64,000 nucleotides of DNA from Campylobacter concisus. GTDB taxonomy: Bacteria > Campylobacterota > Campylobacteria > Campylobacterales > Campylobacteraceae. A program made the translations under genes and the position numbers. Shown here piece after piece: positions 34,635-44,954 of the stretch; position 1 is the stretch's first letter; each line of letters opens with the position of its first letter. Under the pieces are notes generated by a model. That model worked only from the letters and a program-made list of their open reading frames with translations, made no database searches and was not told where the DNA came from. The stretch spans positions 62,001-126,000 of the forward strand of contig NZ_NDYP01000001.1 in assembly GCF_002165775.1 (NCBI RefSeq), in the 5' to 3' direction.

Positions 34635-36125
34635 CTAAAATCCTGAAGCAAAGACAAAATGCTCAATAAATTCCAAAATTGCTCCAGAAAATAAAAACGA
34701 AAAGGCCGTTCCAGCTACCGCAATGCCAACAATTACTTTTAATGCCATCGAGATATTTGCGGTGTAGAGATTTTTATCTTTTACGATCGGCTCTTTTAAA
34801 AACATAAAGACGATTAGCTTTAAATAGTAATAAATCGCAATGGCAGAATTTATCATGATTATAACGCCAAGCACGACGTAATCAGATTTTATGAGCGATG
34901 AGATAAGTACCATCTTACCCCAAAAGACGCTAAAAGGCGGAATGCCAGCAAGAGCGATCATAAAAATTCCCATTATCACAGCGTAGCTTGGTAAAATTTT
35001 TATAAGCCCTGAAAATTTCTCAAATGGGTGCTTAAAGCGCTTGTCCCAGCAGACGACATCGTCGCACCTTGCCACCCAGAGCATAGAAAATGCGCCCAAA
35101 TTTGCAAACAAAAACATGATCCAGTAGAAAAACAAGGCGACATTTGTCTCGTGAGAATTTGCCACAAGCGCGCAAAGCACGACACCAGCGTGAGCTATGG
35201 AGCTAAAAGCAAGCATTCTTTTTACGTCCTTTTGTACTAGCGCCATGATATTTGCAAGACTCATAGTAAGCACGGCGATGATGTAAAGAAGGTCTTTTAT
35301 CCACGAAATTTGCGAGGCCTCAAGCATGGCAAAGACGCGAAGTGCGACGATAAATGCTGCTACCTTTGGTACGATCGACATATAGCCTGCTAATGGTGCA
35401 TTTGAGCCCTCATAAACGTCTGGTATCCATGTATGAAATGGTATGAGTGAGAGTTTAAAGCCAATGGCTGAGGCGATAAAAACGCAGGCAAGCAGGATGA
35501 TTAAATTTTGATTTAGGCTAAGGTCTTTTATCACTACGCCAATTCGCGTGATATCGATAGAATTTGTAGCTAGATAAAATATCGCTATCGCCATCGCAAA
35601 AAAGCCAGCTGAGAGCGAGCCCATCGCAAAGTACTTGATCGCTGCCTCGACGCTTTTTGCCTTGTTGTGAAGGGCGATTAGGGTGTAGAGGCAAAGCGAA
35701 CTGATCTCAAGGCCTAAAAAGATGATGAGTAGATTATTTGAGCTCACCATAAATAAAAATCCAGCGATCATAAACAAAAATAGAGCGTAATACTCGTAAA
35801 TTTTGTACTCAAAATACTCTTTTGTGCTAAGTGCAAGCGGGATAAAAAGGGCTGAGGCGATTAGGATGATGACTTGAGAGATGACCGAAACGCCATCAAC
35901 TAAAAGCATATCCCAAAAGCTAAGGCTAAGACCGTTAAAATCAAGTATTAGACCTAAATTTACAAATATTGCGATAATACAAAATACGCAGTAGAAATTT
36001 CTTGAAAGATCTTTTTTTATGGTGCCAACGATTAAGATAAAAAGCGCAAAAATTATCATGCTAAGCATCGGAGCAACCGAAGATAAAGAAATTTCTTTAA
36101 GGTCTAAAAAGGCTATTTCGTTCAT
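34635..36125 (-). CDS. nuoN: Complex I subunit NuoN
   Basis: 496-residue polytopic membrane protein of the antiporter-like family, with fourteen or so helices. Conserved stretches: GLEISSLCLYTLIALHNK, IKYFAMGSLSAGFF, HTWIPDVYEGSNAP (Lys/Glu/His of the proton path) and KRMLAFSSIAHAG. One of three proton-pumping modules of the membrane arm. Last nuo gene; 22 nt separate its stop from pflA, and its start overlaps nuoM by 4 nt. Confidence 0.97.
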   Translation of the reverse strand: MNEIAFLDLKEISLSSVAPMLSMIIFALFILIVGTIKKDLSRNFYCVFCIIAIFVNLGLILDFNGLSLSFWDMLLVDGVSVISQVIILIASALFIPLALSTKEYFEYKIYEYYALFLFMIAGFLFMVSSNNLLIIFLGLEISSLCLYTLIALHNKAKSVEAAIKYFAMGSLSAGFFAMAIAIFYLATNSIDITRIGVVIKDLSLNQNLIILLACVFIASAIGFKLSLIPFHTWIPDVYEGSNAPLAGYMSIVPKVAAFIVALRVFAMLEASQISWIKDLLYIIAVLTMSLANIMALVQKDVKRMLAFSSIAHAGVVLCALVANSHETNVALFFYWIMFLFANLGAFSMLWVARCDDVVCWDKRFKHPFEKFSGLIKILPSYAVIMGIFMIALAGIPPFSVFWGKMVLISSLIKSDYVVLGVIIMINSAIAIYYYLKLIVFMFLKEPIVKDKNLYTANISMALKVIVGIAVAGTAFSFLFSGAILEFIEHFVFASGF

Positions 36126-37633
36126 AGTTTGCTCCCGCCATTTAAAGATAAAATCTTATCCTTTGTGTCGCTATTTACAGCTCTAGTTTGCATTTTGCTT
36201 ATGATATTTTGCACGCTTGGCTCAAGCGGCTTTAGTATTAAATTTGGAGCAACACCAAGAGTGATGATAAGCAAGCAAAGTGGCACAAGAGCGGCTAGCT
36301 CTTTGAAATTTAGATCTTTTAGGCTTAAATTTTTCTCCTTACACTCGCCAAAAAATACCCTTTTATAAAGCACTAGCATATAAACAGCGCCCACGATGAT
36401 GCTAAAGCCACCAAGTAGCGCAAAGAGCTTGTTTAGCTTAAAGACGCCAAGCAGGCTCAAAAACTCGCCAACAAAGCCAATCGTTAGAGGTAGGCCGATA
36501 CTTGCAAGCGTTGCTATAAAAAATATGAGCGCGTACTTTGGCATGACCTTGGCAAGGCCACCAAATTCGCAAATTTCTTTGGTGTGAGCCCTCTCATAGA
36601 TGACGCCAACTAACAAAAATAGCGCACCACTAACGATGCCGTGGCTTATCATCAAAAATATTGAGCCACCAAGGCCTATTAAATTTAGTGAAAAAATGCC
36701 AAGCATGATGACGCCCATGTGTGAAATGGAGCTATAAGCGATCACTTGCTTTATGTCGCTTTGTGCGTAGGCAACGAGGGCTGCGTAGATGATCATAATG
36801 ATGGCTATGACGCAGACAAAGCCACTTAAAAGTAGGCTCGCGTCTGGAAAAAGCGGTAGTGAAAATCTCACAAAGCCGTAAGTGCCCATCTTTAAAAGCA
36901 CGCTAGCAAGCAGCACCGAGCCGATAGTCGGAGCCTGTCCGTGCGCGTAAGGTAGCCACGTATGAAATGGAAATAATGGAGTTTTCACACCAAAGGCAAA
37001 GAAAAACGCTAAAAATAGCCAAATTTGAGCGCTTTGCCCGATACTAAGCTTGTACCAGTCAAGCAAGCTAAAGCTAAAGACGCCGCTTTTTTGATAGCAC
37101 AAATAGCCGATAAAGATGATCGCTACTAGCATAAAGACAGAGCCTAAAAATGTATAGATGAAAAATTTAATCGCAGCATAAATTCTATTTTTACTGCCAA
37201 ATGCGCCGATGATGTAAAGTAGCGGTATGAGGCTAAGCTCCCAAAAGCTGTAAAACAAGATCATATCAAGCGCGCTAAAGACGCCCATCATCGTGCTCTC
37301 TAAAAATAGCACGCTAATAATTAGATGCTTTAAATTTCCATCATCGCTAAGTGCCACGATAGAGATGAAGCTCATAAATGCACTAAGTACGATAAGTGCT
37401 AGCGAAATGGTATCGATGCCCACAAAATAGCTGATATTTAGGCTTGGTATGAGTGAGACTTGATGTGTTAAAACAAAGTCATAACCCTGAAAATCAACAT
37501 TGACGCAGATAAAAATGGCTAGTAAAAGCTCTATGAGAGCGATGCTTGCTCCATAAAATTTGATGCTTTTATTTTCTATTAAAAAGCCAAGTATCGCGCT
37601 TATTGCAGGGAAAAATATGATTACACTTAGCAT
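36122..37633 (-). CDS. nuoM: Complex I subunit NuoM
   Basis: 503 residues, antiporter-like membrane subunit. FYSFWELSLIPLLYIIG, FFAFGVKTPLFPFHTWLPYAHGQAP and KQVIAYSSISHMG carry the conserved Glu, Lys and His residues of the proton channel. Overlaps nuoL by 1 nt and nuoN by 4 nt. Confidence 0.98.
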   Translation of the reverse strand: MLSVIIFFPAISAILGFLIENKSIKFYGASIALIELLLAIFICVNVDFQGYDFVLTHQVSLIPSLNISYFVGIDTISLALIVLSAFMSFISIVALSDDGNLKHLIISVLFLESTMMGVFSALDMILFYSFWELSLIPLLYIIGAFGSKNRIYAAIKFFIYTFLGSVFMLVAIIFIGYLCYQKSGVFSFSLLDWYKLSIGQSAQIWLFLAFFFAFGVKTPLFPFHTWLPYAHGQAPTIGSVLLASVLLKMGTYGFVRFSLPLFPDASLLLSGFVCVIAIIMIIYAALVAYAQSDIKQVIAYSSISHMGVIMLGIFSLNLIGLGGSIFLMISHGIVSGALFLLVGVIYERAHTKEICEFGGLAKVMPKYALIFFIATLASIGLPLTIGFVGEFLSLLGVFKLNKLFALLGGFSIIVGAVYMLVLYKRVFFGECKEKNLSLKDLNFKELAALVPLCLLIITLGVAPNLILKPLEPSVQNIISKMQTRAVNSDTKDKILSLNGGSKL

Positions 37634-39471
37634 TATTTGGCTCCGTTTAATAAAAATATAAAGCTTAAAAGCAAGGCAAATCCTGCGACCATAAACCTAA
37701 GCATAATGCTTAAGTCGCCACTTTGCATTTTGTTTGCTAAAAATGCAAATTTATTTAGCGCCATTGCGACTAGATCGACACTATGATCGATTATCATCTC
37801 ATCAATCTTTTTACAAATTTGTGAGATCAAAATGTAGCCATTTATAAAAAATTTCTCATAAAATTTTGGTATAAAGTAGGCATTTTGCAAAATTTTGTAA
37901 GCTTTATTCTCACAAATATTCTCTTTAAAAATTTCTTTTTTATAGGCAAATACTGCAAAGCCAGCGCTTGCTAGCACCAGACTAAGTGTTAAAATAAGTA
38001 AAAAAATTTCACTACTGTGAGATAAATTTAGTGAAAAATCTTTTAAGCTTTTTTCTAAAAACTCACTAAAGTTACTCCAAAAAAAGCCACTTATGACTGA
38101 GAGAATTCCAAGCATGCCCATGCCAGCTAGCATATAGTTTTTAGCTTCATGAACGTGTTTCTCGCTCTTTGGCTTTGTGAAAAAGACGAGCATAACGAGC
38201 CTAAAGCTATAAAATGCCGTAAGTACGGCACCAAAGAGCAAAATGATCCATAAAAATTTATTTTCACTAAAGGTGACTTCTAAAATTTTATCTTTAGAGA
38301 AAAAGCCAGCAAATGGATAAAAGCCAGATAGTGCGCAGCTTGCGATGATAGAAAGAAGCGCAGTTGGCTTCATAAATTTATAAAGCCCACCCATTTTTTT
38401 GATATTTAACTCGTCATTCATCGCGTGCATAACGTTGCCAGCGCATAAAAATAGAAGTGATTTGAAAAATGCGTGCGTGACAAGGTGAAAAAGCGCGATC
38501 TTATAAGCGCCAAGACCAGCAGCTACAAACATATATCCAAGCTGCGAAAGCGTCGAGTAGGCGACTATTTTTTTAAGGTCGTTATGTACTAGTGCAATGC
38601 TAGCGGCAAATATCGCCACAAAAGCGCCAAGGCAGGCTATAAAGTGCGAGACTTCTGACACATTTGTAAAGATGAAATTTGCACGTATCACTAGATAGAC
38701 GCCAGCTGTTACCATGGTTGCTGCGTGGATGAGTGCAGAAACTGGAGTTGGCCCCTCCATAGCGTTTGCAAGCCAGGTGTGAAATGGAAACTGTGCGCTT
38801 TTACCCATGGCGCCTATAAAAAGAAGTGTTGCAATGATGCCTAAATTTAGCCCGCTAAAATCGTTTCTAGCGGTAAAAACCTCGCTAAATTTAAGTGAGC
38901 CAAAGCTATAAAATATATAAAAAATGCCAACAAGCATCGCAAGGTCAGCGACTCTATTCATTATAAAGGCTTCGTTTGCAGCGATATTTGCACTAGCTCT
39001 TTTATACCAAAAGCCAATGAGTAGCCACGAGCAAAGTCCAACACCCTCCCAGCCGATGAAAAGTCCTATAAAATTATCACTTGATACAAGGACGTTCATG
39101 CAAAATACAAAGAGTCCTAAATAGCTAAAAAAGCGGTTAAAGCTTGCGTCATCTTTCATGTAGCCAATGGAATATATATGCACTACACTGGCCACCACAC
39201 CCACAGTGCTAAGCATAACAAGGCTAATGGCGTCAAGATAGAAGCCAAAATTTAAATCCAGACCACCAAAATTTATAAATTCTTTTAGTGATAAATTTAG
39301 CGGTTCATCTATGCCAAGACTGGCTGCTAGCATAAGTGAAGCGGTGGTGCTAATAATCATGAGAAGTGAACAAAAAACACCAATTAGTAAATTTTTACTG
39401 CTATGTGAAAAAAGTCCAGAAACGATAAAGCTAAGAAGTGGAAAAAATAGCGAAATACAAAATAAAATCAT
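37633..39471 (-). CDS. nuoL: Complex I subunit NuoL
   Basis: 612 residues, the usual length, with an antiporter-like core (FIGWEGVGLCSWLLIGFW, GKSAQFPFHTWLANAMEGPTPVSAL, KKIVAYSTLSQLGYM) and a C-terminal extension that provides the lateral helix along the membrane arm. Distal proton-pumping subunit of complex I. Four-nt spacing to nuoK. Confidence 0.98.
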   Translation of the reverse strand: MILFCISLFFPLLSFIVSGLFSHSSKNLLIGVFCSLLMIISTTASLMLAASLGIDEPLNLSLKEFINFGGLDLNFGFYLDAISLVMLSTVGVVASVVHIYSIGYMKDDASFNRFFSYLGLFVFCMNVLVSSDNFIGLFIGWEGVGLCSWLLIGFWYKRASANIAANEAFIMNRVADLAMLVGIFYIFYSFGSLKFSEVFTARNDFSGLNLGIIATLLFIGAMGKSAQFPFHTWLANAMEGPTPVSALIHAATMVTAGVYLVIRANFIFTNVSEVSHFIACLGAFVAIFAASIALVHNDLKKIVAYSTLSQLGYMFVAAGLGAYKIALFHLVTHAFFKSLLFLCAGNVMHAMNDELNIKKMGGLYKFMKPTALLSIIASCALSGFYPFAGFFSKDKILEVTFSENKFLWIILLFGAVLTAFYSFRLVMLVFFTKPKSEKHVHEAKNYMLAGMGMLGILSVISGFFWSNFSEFLEKSLKDFSLNLSHSSEIFLLILTLSLVLASAGFAVFAYKKEIFKENICENKAYKILQNAYFIPKFYEKFFINGYILISQICKKIDEMIIDHSVDLVAMALNKFAFLANKMQSGDLSIMLRFMVAGFALLLSFIFLLNGAK

Positions 39472-39474
39472 CCC

Positions 39475-39777
39475 TTAGCCTTTCATATTTGTCATTGACT
39501 CTAGGCTGATGCTGCCAGTCTTTTTGTACCAAAGCACGAGTAGCCCTAACCCCACGGCGACCTCGCTAGCAGCGATAGCCACTATAAAAAATGCAACTAT
39601 CTGGCCTGTTAGGTCAAAGTAATACTTTGAAATAGCAGCCAGGGCGATGTTTGCTGAGTTTAGTAAAATTTCACTTGAAAAAAATAGCATGATCAAATTT
39701 CTTCTTCGCATTATGCCAATTAGCCCTATTACAAAGACTAGGCTTGCTAGGATGAGGTAATGTGTAAGACCTATCAT
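39475..39777 (-). CDS. nuoK: Complex I subunit NuoK
   Basis: 100 residues, three membrane helices. LMFFSSEILLNSANIAL and VAFFIVAIAASEVAVGLGLLV carry the two buried Glu residues essential for proton translocation. Overlaps nuoJ by 4 nt. Confidence 0.97.
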   Translation of the reverse strand: MIGLTHYLILASLVFVIGLIGIMRRRNLIMLFFSSEILLNSANIALAAISKYYFDLTGQIVAFFIVAIAASEVAVGLGLLVLWYKKTGSISLESMTNMKG

Positions 39778-40310
39778 AGTATCTCCTCTAGGCTGCTTTG
39801 GCTATTCATATCTTTGTGTATCAAGATGATGCCAGCAACCATCGCAACAAGAAGCATTACGGCACACATCTCAAAAGCGATCAAATACCTACTAAAAAGT
39901 AAAATTCCAATAGCCTCGATATTGCCAAGCTCACCAACCACTGGATTTAAACTCTCAAGCTTAACGCTATAAATAGGCGCTAAAAATATAAATATCAAAA
40001 GCAGCGCTACAAAGCTACTTAAAAGATAGACAATAATCTTTGCCCTTTTACTACTTTTTGGTTCACACTCTTTGCTACTATCAAAAAACATCATCGCAAA
40101 TGCATATAAAACGACCACAGCGCCTGTGTAGACTATTATCTGTACTACACCCAAAAATTCCGCTCCAAGCAAGAAAAATATAGCCGAGATAAAGACCATG
40201 CCAGCAGCTAAAGCTGAGACCGCGTTTAATGCGTTTTTACAAAATACGCTAAAAGAAAAGCTCACCAGAATCAAGGCACTAAAAAGATAAAATGCAAAGC
40301 TCTCATACAT
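39774..40310 (-). CDS. nuoJ: Complex I subunit NuoJ
   Basis: 178 residues with five helices. LGVVQIIVYTGAVVVLYAFAMMFF is the family signature, in the helix that forms a pi-bulge during coupling. Connects the hydrophilic arm to the pump modules. Overlaps nuoI by 8 nt. Confidence 0.97.
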   Translation of the reverse strand: MYESFAFYLFSALILVSFSFSVFCKNALNAVSALAAGMVFISAIFFLLGAEFLGVVQIIVYTGAVVVLYAFAMMFFDSSKECEPKSSKRAKIIVYLLSSFVALLLIFIFLAPIYSVKLESLNPVVGELGNIEAIGILLFSRYLIAFEMCAVMLLVAMVAGIILIHKDMNSQSSLEEIL

Positions 40311-40950
40311 TTTTTACTCTTTGTAAATTTATATCGCTCACCACTTTTGTCTCATTTTCACTCTCGCTTATAAATGCATTTGGCGTCTTTTTGACCAAGC
40401 TGTCAGAATTTTTAGCAAGTGCGCCATAGCCTTCAAATTCGCTTTGATCTTTTAAAAATTTATCTTTTGTTAAAAACTCATCTTTCGTGCCAAAAATAGC
40501 TCTATGTTCACTTGCGACCTCATACTCCGTGCCACATACTATGGCAAGCTCAGGGCAGACATCAGCGCAAAATCCGCAGTAAACGCATCTACTTAAATTT
40601 ATAGTGTAGCTTGCGACCTTTTTGCGCCCATCTTCACCAAGTGAAGTTTTCATTGAGATGCAGTTGCTAACGCAAATTTTCTCACATAACCCGCACCCAA
40701 TGCAACGTTCATTTTCACTTTCAACAAATTTCAAAAGCTTATGAATGCCCCTATATCTAGCATTTAGCTCCATCTTTTGCATAGGGTATTTTAAAGTATG
40801 CGACTTGCTAAAGAGCATCTGCTTTATCGTGACTTTTAGTCCGATCAAAAGATCAGGCTTAAATGTGATAGCGATGAAGTGCTTAAATTTATCAAACGCG
40901 CTCTTTGGCTTTAACTTTTCATCTATTAAAATATATTTTTTCTCACTCAT
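40303..40950 (-). CDS. nuoI: Complex I subunit NuoI (two [4Fe-4S])
   Basis: 215 residues from ATG 40950, with AAGGCG upstream and 8 nt after the nuoH stop; a longer frame to 41028 overlaps nuoH and is rejected. Two ferredoxin motifs, CIGCGLCEKICVSNC and CVYCGFCADVCPEL, bind clusters N6a and N6b that pass electrons towards the quinone. The C-terminal tail after the second motif is long, as in C. jejuni NuoI. Confidence 0.97.
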   Translation of the reverse strand: MSEKKYILIDEKLKPKSAFDKFKHFIAITFKPDLLIGLKVTIKQMLFSKSHTLKYPMQKMELNARYRGIHKLLKFVESENERCIGCGLCEKICVSNCISMKTSLGEDGRKKVASYTINLSRCVYCGFCADVCPELAIVCGTEYEVASEHRAIFGTKDEFLTKDKFLKDQSEFEGYGALAKNSDSLVKKTPNAFISESENETKVVSDINLQRVKNV

Positions 40951-40958
40951 TTTTCGCC

Positions 40959-41954
40959 TTAGATTAGTAGCATAAAGCCAGTGATTACGATATTTAAAAT
41001 TCCAAGCGGAAGCAAAATTTTCCAGCAAAATGCACTTAACTGATCAACTCTTAAATGTGCCCATGAAGCCCTTACCCAAATAAAAAAGAAAAAGACAATG
41101 CTTGATTTTAAGATGATCATTAAAGCACCTGGGATAAATAAAAATTCGTTAAATCCACCTAAAAATAAAATCGTAATGATGATGCTAGCAGCGATCATAT
41201 TTGTGTATTCGCCGATGAAAAACATCGCCCATCTCATGCCGCTATACTCGGTGCCATAGCCTGCTACTATCTCTGTTTCGTTTTCTGTTAAGCAAAATGG
41301 CGTTCTGTTGCACTCCACGAAGCTTGCTATTAAAAAGAGTAAAAAGGCAAGGGGCTGCTTGAATATAAGCCAGCCAAAAATTCCTTTTTGATAGTTGTTT
41401 ATATCCACAAGTGAGAGTGAGCTAGTTACCATTACGACGCTTAAAAGAGCCATGCCAGCGACTATTTCGAAACTAAGAAGTGAGACTACTGCGCGAGCTG
41501 CGCTAATTAATGCAAATTTATTATAGCTTGCAAGACCAGCTGCAAGCGGAGAGAAGACGCAAACTGAAGCAACGCCAGCGATGTATAAAATACCAACATT
41601 TATATCTGAGAGAATCGGACGTAATGTATGTCCAAAAATTTCAAACTCAGGCAAAAACGGCACAGGTGCAAGCGCTGCAAATGCGGCAATGGCTGATATT
41701 AGTGGAGCTATTAAAAAGATAAATTTATTCGTATTTGCTGGTACGATGTCCTCTTTTGTAAAGAGTTTTATCATGTCAGCTACTATCTGTAAAATTCCAG
41801 CAGGTCCCACCATATCAGGTCCAACGCGGCGCTGCATGTAGGCTAGTACCTTTCTTTCAGCGTAAGTTGCCAGTCCTGCAAGGCTTGCCATGACGGCTAA
41901 GATGACCACGGCTTTAATGATAGTGCTTAGCACAAAAAATAGTGTTTCACTCAT
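40959..41954 (-). CDS. nuoH: Complex I subunit NuoH
   Basis: 331 residues, eight helices. ERKVLAYMQRRVGPDMVGPAG-type sequence near residue 33, KLFTKEDIVPANTNK and CNRTPFCLTENETEIVAGYGTEYSG form the quinone chamber. Overlaps nuoG by 8 nt. Confidence 0.98.
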   Translation of the reverse strand: MSETLFFVLSTIIKAVVILAVMASLAGLATYAERKVLAYMQRRVGPDMVGPAGILQIVADMIKLFTKEDIVPANTNKFIFLIAPLISAIAAFAALAPVPFLPEFEIFGHTLRPILSDINVGILYIAGVASVCVFSPLAAGLASYNKFALISAARAVVSLLSFEIVAGMALLSVVMVTSSLSLVDINNYQKGIFGWLIFKQPLAFLLFLIASFVECNRTPFCLTENETEIVAGYGTEYSGMRWAMFFIGEYTNMIAASIIITILFLGGFNEFLFIPGALMIILKSSIVFFFFIWVRASWAHLRVDQLSAFCWKILLPLGILNIVITGFMLLI

Positions 41955-44247
41955 CTTTTGCCTTTATGATTTTAACTGTGGCGTAGCTTTTGCCATTAAA
42001 TATAACGCCCACATCAAGCTTGTCGTCATAATCACCTAAATACGCACCAACTCCGCCAAGCTCGCTATCAAGCTCCACGCAAATGGCAAGCTTGTGCCCA
42101 TCTTTTTCTAAAATAATCGCTTCATTTTGTGAAATTTCAAATTTAGCCATAAATTCGCTACTTGCATAAAGCTTCGCTCTTTTGGCTGTTTGTGTGGCAT
42201 AGTTTGCAAAAAATGATGGTAAATTTATAGGATTTGAAAGACTTATGAGTGCCTCATCGTCTTTTAAATTTATGCTCTTGCTATCTTTTAAAAGTGGCTC
42301 TATATCATCATTTGGTGTGAAATTTGAAATTTCTAGTTTATAACCTCTGTGACTTGTGCCGTCGTTTGCGTAAAAATTTTCTAAATCATCAAATTTAATG
42401 CCTTTGTAACCCTTTTCTTTTGGTAAATTTGGCGTGTAATCAATCGTATCTTTAGCCATTAGTCCAAGTGCATTTGCAATATCGTTTAGAAAATAACCTT
42501 TGTGCGGTATCGCCACATTTGTTGGCACTAGGGCGTTATTTATGCTTGTAAATGTGCCTTCTTGCTGATTTAGCGCGCTAGCATCGATATCGCCTTCAAA
42601 AATGCTAAATTTATAATCGCCATTTTCGTTATAGCCAAGCGTCTTGCCAGGCTTTTTCTCGCTTGTAAGAGTGCAAATTTTAGCAACACCAAGTGAGTTT
42701 GTGCGTGGTGGTATTAGCATCACACGAAACGGCGTAGCTCTAGCGATCACTCCAGTAAGTGCGGCTAGTAAATTCGCATTTTCATCCGTGTAAAAATCGC
42801 TTCCTAAAATGAGCGTAAATTTACTTTTGCCCTCGCTTAAAGCTGGTGCATCTAAGCCAAAATTTTCATCAAAATTTTTAAGCTTTGATGTAAGCGTGCT
42901 AGATAAATTTTCGCCCCAGTTTTTAAGCACAAAGAGTAAAATTTGCTCTAATTTTCCAGCTTCATGCGCTACATAGATAAAATTTTTAGAATATTTTTTA
43001 ACGATCTCATCGGCTATGTGATGAAAGTAAATTCCAGCTGCTTTATTCATTTTTAAAGCATTATTTAACTTAAAGCTTGTCACTGGGCTTTCGTGTCTTA
43101 AGAAACTGCCAGCAGTGATGATAAAATCGCTATTTTTAATATCTTCATAGTCTGCGTTATATGAGCTAAGCCCACTAAATTCGCTAAATTTATTTAAAAA
43201 TTTTTGATAATTTAGCGCTTCATTGTTTATTAAATTTAGATCAAATTTTTCTCTTAAACGCTCTAAAATAAGGGCTTCTTCGTTCGTGATGAAGCTATTA
43301 AATTTTATATTTTTGATCGCGCCATTTTTAATATTTAAAACAATCTCTTCAAATTTTTCTTCATTTTTACAGGCAAGCTCGTTGTGAAAGTCATAACCAA
43401 ACCTAGCTGCTCCACTTATCTCGCCAAATGTAAAATCATTGCTGACGCGGTAAATTTGCTTACTTCTATCGCTAGTACTCTTTTCTTTTACGTCATAGTA
43501 AATTAGCTCGCAGTCGCTTTGATGTGGATTTGCAGCTAGGATAGGATTTAGCTCCCAGATATTTGTGCTATATTGAAAATGTGAACTAATAAGCGCTCCA
43601 GTAGGGCAAACGCTGATACACTCGCCGCAAAATGAGCAGTCTAGACTCTCGCCCACGCTTGGACCTATTAAGCTTTTTTGCATCTTGCTAAAAACTGCGT
43701 AGGCATCTTTTGGCATACTCTCTTTTAGCTCTTTTGGCACCTCAACGCCCCTTGGTACGGTCTTTAGTGCACTCTCACCGATCCTATCTTTACAAACAGT
43801 GACACATCTTTCGCAGACTATGCAAAGAGCTGGATCGTAGTTGATTAGCCCCCATTTTTTATGTGGTTTGTGCGTGTCAGCGATGGCAAATTTTTGTTCA
43901 TTTACCTTTAGACGCGTGGTTAAATTTTGTAGTTCGCATTCGCCACTTTTGTCACAAACGCCACATTGAATCGGATGATTTACGCAGTAAGTCTGCATGA
44001 TCGCATTTCGCTCGGCAGCGATTTCTGGCGTGTTTGTATAAATTTGCATATCCTCTTTTGCTTTGGCATTGCAGCTATACACTACTTTGCCATTTGCCTC
44101 GACCATGCAAAGCCTACAAGCAAGAGTTGGTGAGCAGCCACTAAGATAGCAAAGAGCTGGGATATAAATTCCATTTGCTCTTGCGATATTTAGGATGCTC
44201 TCGCCTTCATCTGCTTCTAAAATTTGATCATTTATGCTTATTTTCAT
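41947..44247 (-). CDS. nuoG: Complex I subunit NuoG (iron-sulfur, large)
   Basis: 766 residues. The N-terminal [2Fe-2S] region (PALCYLSGC, CRLCMVE, VYSCNA), a His/Cys cluster HPIQCGVCDKSGEC, and ferredoxin-like motifs CIVCERCVTVC and CSFCGECISVCPTG are all present, followed by a molybdopterin-oxidoreductase-like domain without cofactor ligands. It carries electrons from the input module to NuoI. In this operon it directly follows two genes that replace nuoE and nuoF, so its electron donor is probably not NADH via NuoF. Overlaps the upstream gene by 4 nt. Confidence 0.96.
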   Translation of the reverse strand: MKISINDQILEADEGESILNIARANGIYIPALCYLSGCSPTLACRLCMVEANGKVVYSCNAKAKEDMQIYTNTPEIAAERNAIMQTYCVNHPIQCGVCDKSGECELQNLTTRLKVNEQKFAIADTHKPHKKWGLINYDPALCIVCERCVTVCKDRIGESALKTVPRGVEVPKELKESMPKDAYAVFSKMQKSLIGPSVGESLDCSFCGECISVCPTGALISSHFQYSTNIWELNPILAANPHQSDCELIYYDVKEKSTSDRSKQIYRVSNDFTFGEISGAARFGYDFHNELACKNEEKFEEIVLNIKNGAIKNIKFNSFITNEEALILERLREKFDLNLINNEALNYQKFLNKFSEFSGLSSYNADYEDIKNSDFIITAGSFLRHESPVTSFKLNNALKMNKAAGIYFHHIADEIVKKYSKNFIYVAHEAGKLEQILLFVLKNWGENLSSTLTSKLKNFDENFGLDAPALSEGKSKFTLILGSDFYTDENANLLAALTGVIARATPFRVMLIPPRTNSLGVAKICTLTSEKKPGKTLGYNENGDYKFSIFEGDIDASALNQQEGTFTSINNALVPTNVAIPHKGYFLNDIANALGLMAKDTIDYTPNLPKEKGYKGIKFDDLENFYANDGTSHRGYKLEISNFTPNDDIEPLLKDSKSINLKDDEALISLSNPINLPSFFANYATQTAKRAKLYASSEFMAKFEISQNEAIILEKDGHKLAICVELDSELGGVGAYLGDYDDKLDVGVIFNGKSYATVKIIKAKDE

Positions 44248-44954
44248 TTACTAACTACTACTTGTTTAAATGTGTATCCATCAAACTCTTTTGCGCCAAA
44301 TATCGCAACTGTGCCTTTTAGTGAATGGTCTAGTTTAAATTTTGCCTTCACGCTAAAATCTTTTGCTTTAAGCTCTAGCATATCGCCATCCTTTGCCTTT
44401 GCTACGATACCAAATTGCATGCCTCCTACGATCTCATCGCTTGCGTTTTTGTTTAGATAAACGACTGCTCCGTCAAAATTTTCAAGCTCTTTTAGCTCGT
44501 CTATTTTGTGATAATCATTAAATTCTTTCCTGCAACCACCAGCTAAAACGACATTTTTGCCTAAAATTTCAAGTAGCCAAAAGATCGCATCTTTGTCTGG
44601 ATGAGTAAAAAATGAATCATCAATAACGATGTTTTTAACGTCCTTTATCCACTCGCCTAGCTCTTCAAATTCCTCTTCACCAACATTGCACTCGCCACTT
44701 ATCAGCCCATCATCAAGCTCGCTAAAAAACTCATCGCAAGATAAATTTGCGTATTTGCAAAGAAGAGCTAAGACATAGCTTATTGAGCCTATTTCGCAGC
44801 GGATTAAATTTTCACCGCCAAGCTCGCTATCTTCGATGCAAGAGATGTATTTAAATTCATGCTCTTTTATCTTTTTTGCTAAATTTTTGTCGCTCAAGCT
44901 TAGTAAATTTGCGATGCTTAAGCTTTTGCCTGCTATTAAATCATTAAATTTCAT
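44244..44954 (-). CDS. Non-canonical complex I input subunit (in nuoF position, Cj1574-like)
   Basis: 236 residues from ATG 44954, which overlaps the previous stop as ATGA; the longer frame to 44984 is rejected. It lacks every hallmark of NuoF: no glycine-rich FMN/NADH loop and no CxxCxxC cluster motif. It has five scattered cysteines and a C-terminal beta-rich part (MLELKAKDFSVKAKFKLD). In C. jejuni the corresponding gene Cj1574c sits in the same place, and complex I there takes electrons from flavodoxin. I infer the same here from position; homology is judged from context, not alignment. Confidence 0.82.
   Translation of the reverse strand: MKFNDLIAGKSLSIANLLSLSDKNLAKKIKEHEFKYISCIEDSELGGENLIRCEIGSISYVLALLCKYANLSCDEFFSELDDGLISGECNVGEEEFEELGEWIKDVKNIVIDDSFFTHPDKDAIFWLLEILGKNVVLAGGCRKEFNDYHKIDELKELENFDGAVVYLNKNASDEIVGGMQFGIVAKAKDGDMLELKAKDFSVKAKFKLDHSLKGTVAIFGAKEFDGYTFKQVVVSK

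Noticed and set aside
34613-34666. N-terminal extension of PflA
   Set aside because: Overlaps the nuoN 3' end and would bury the signal peptide.
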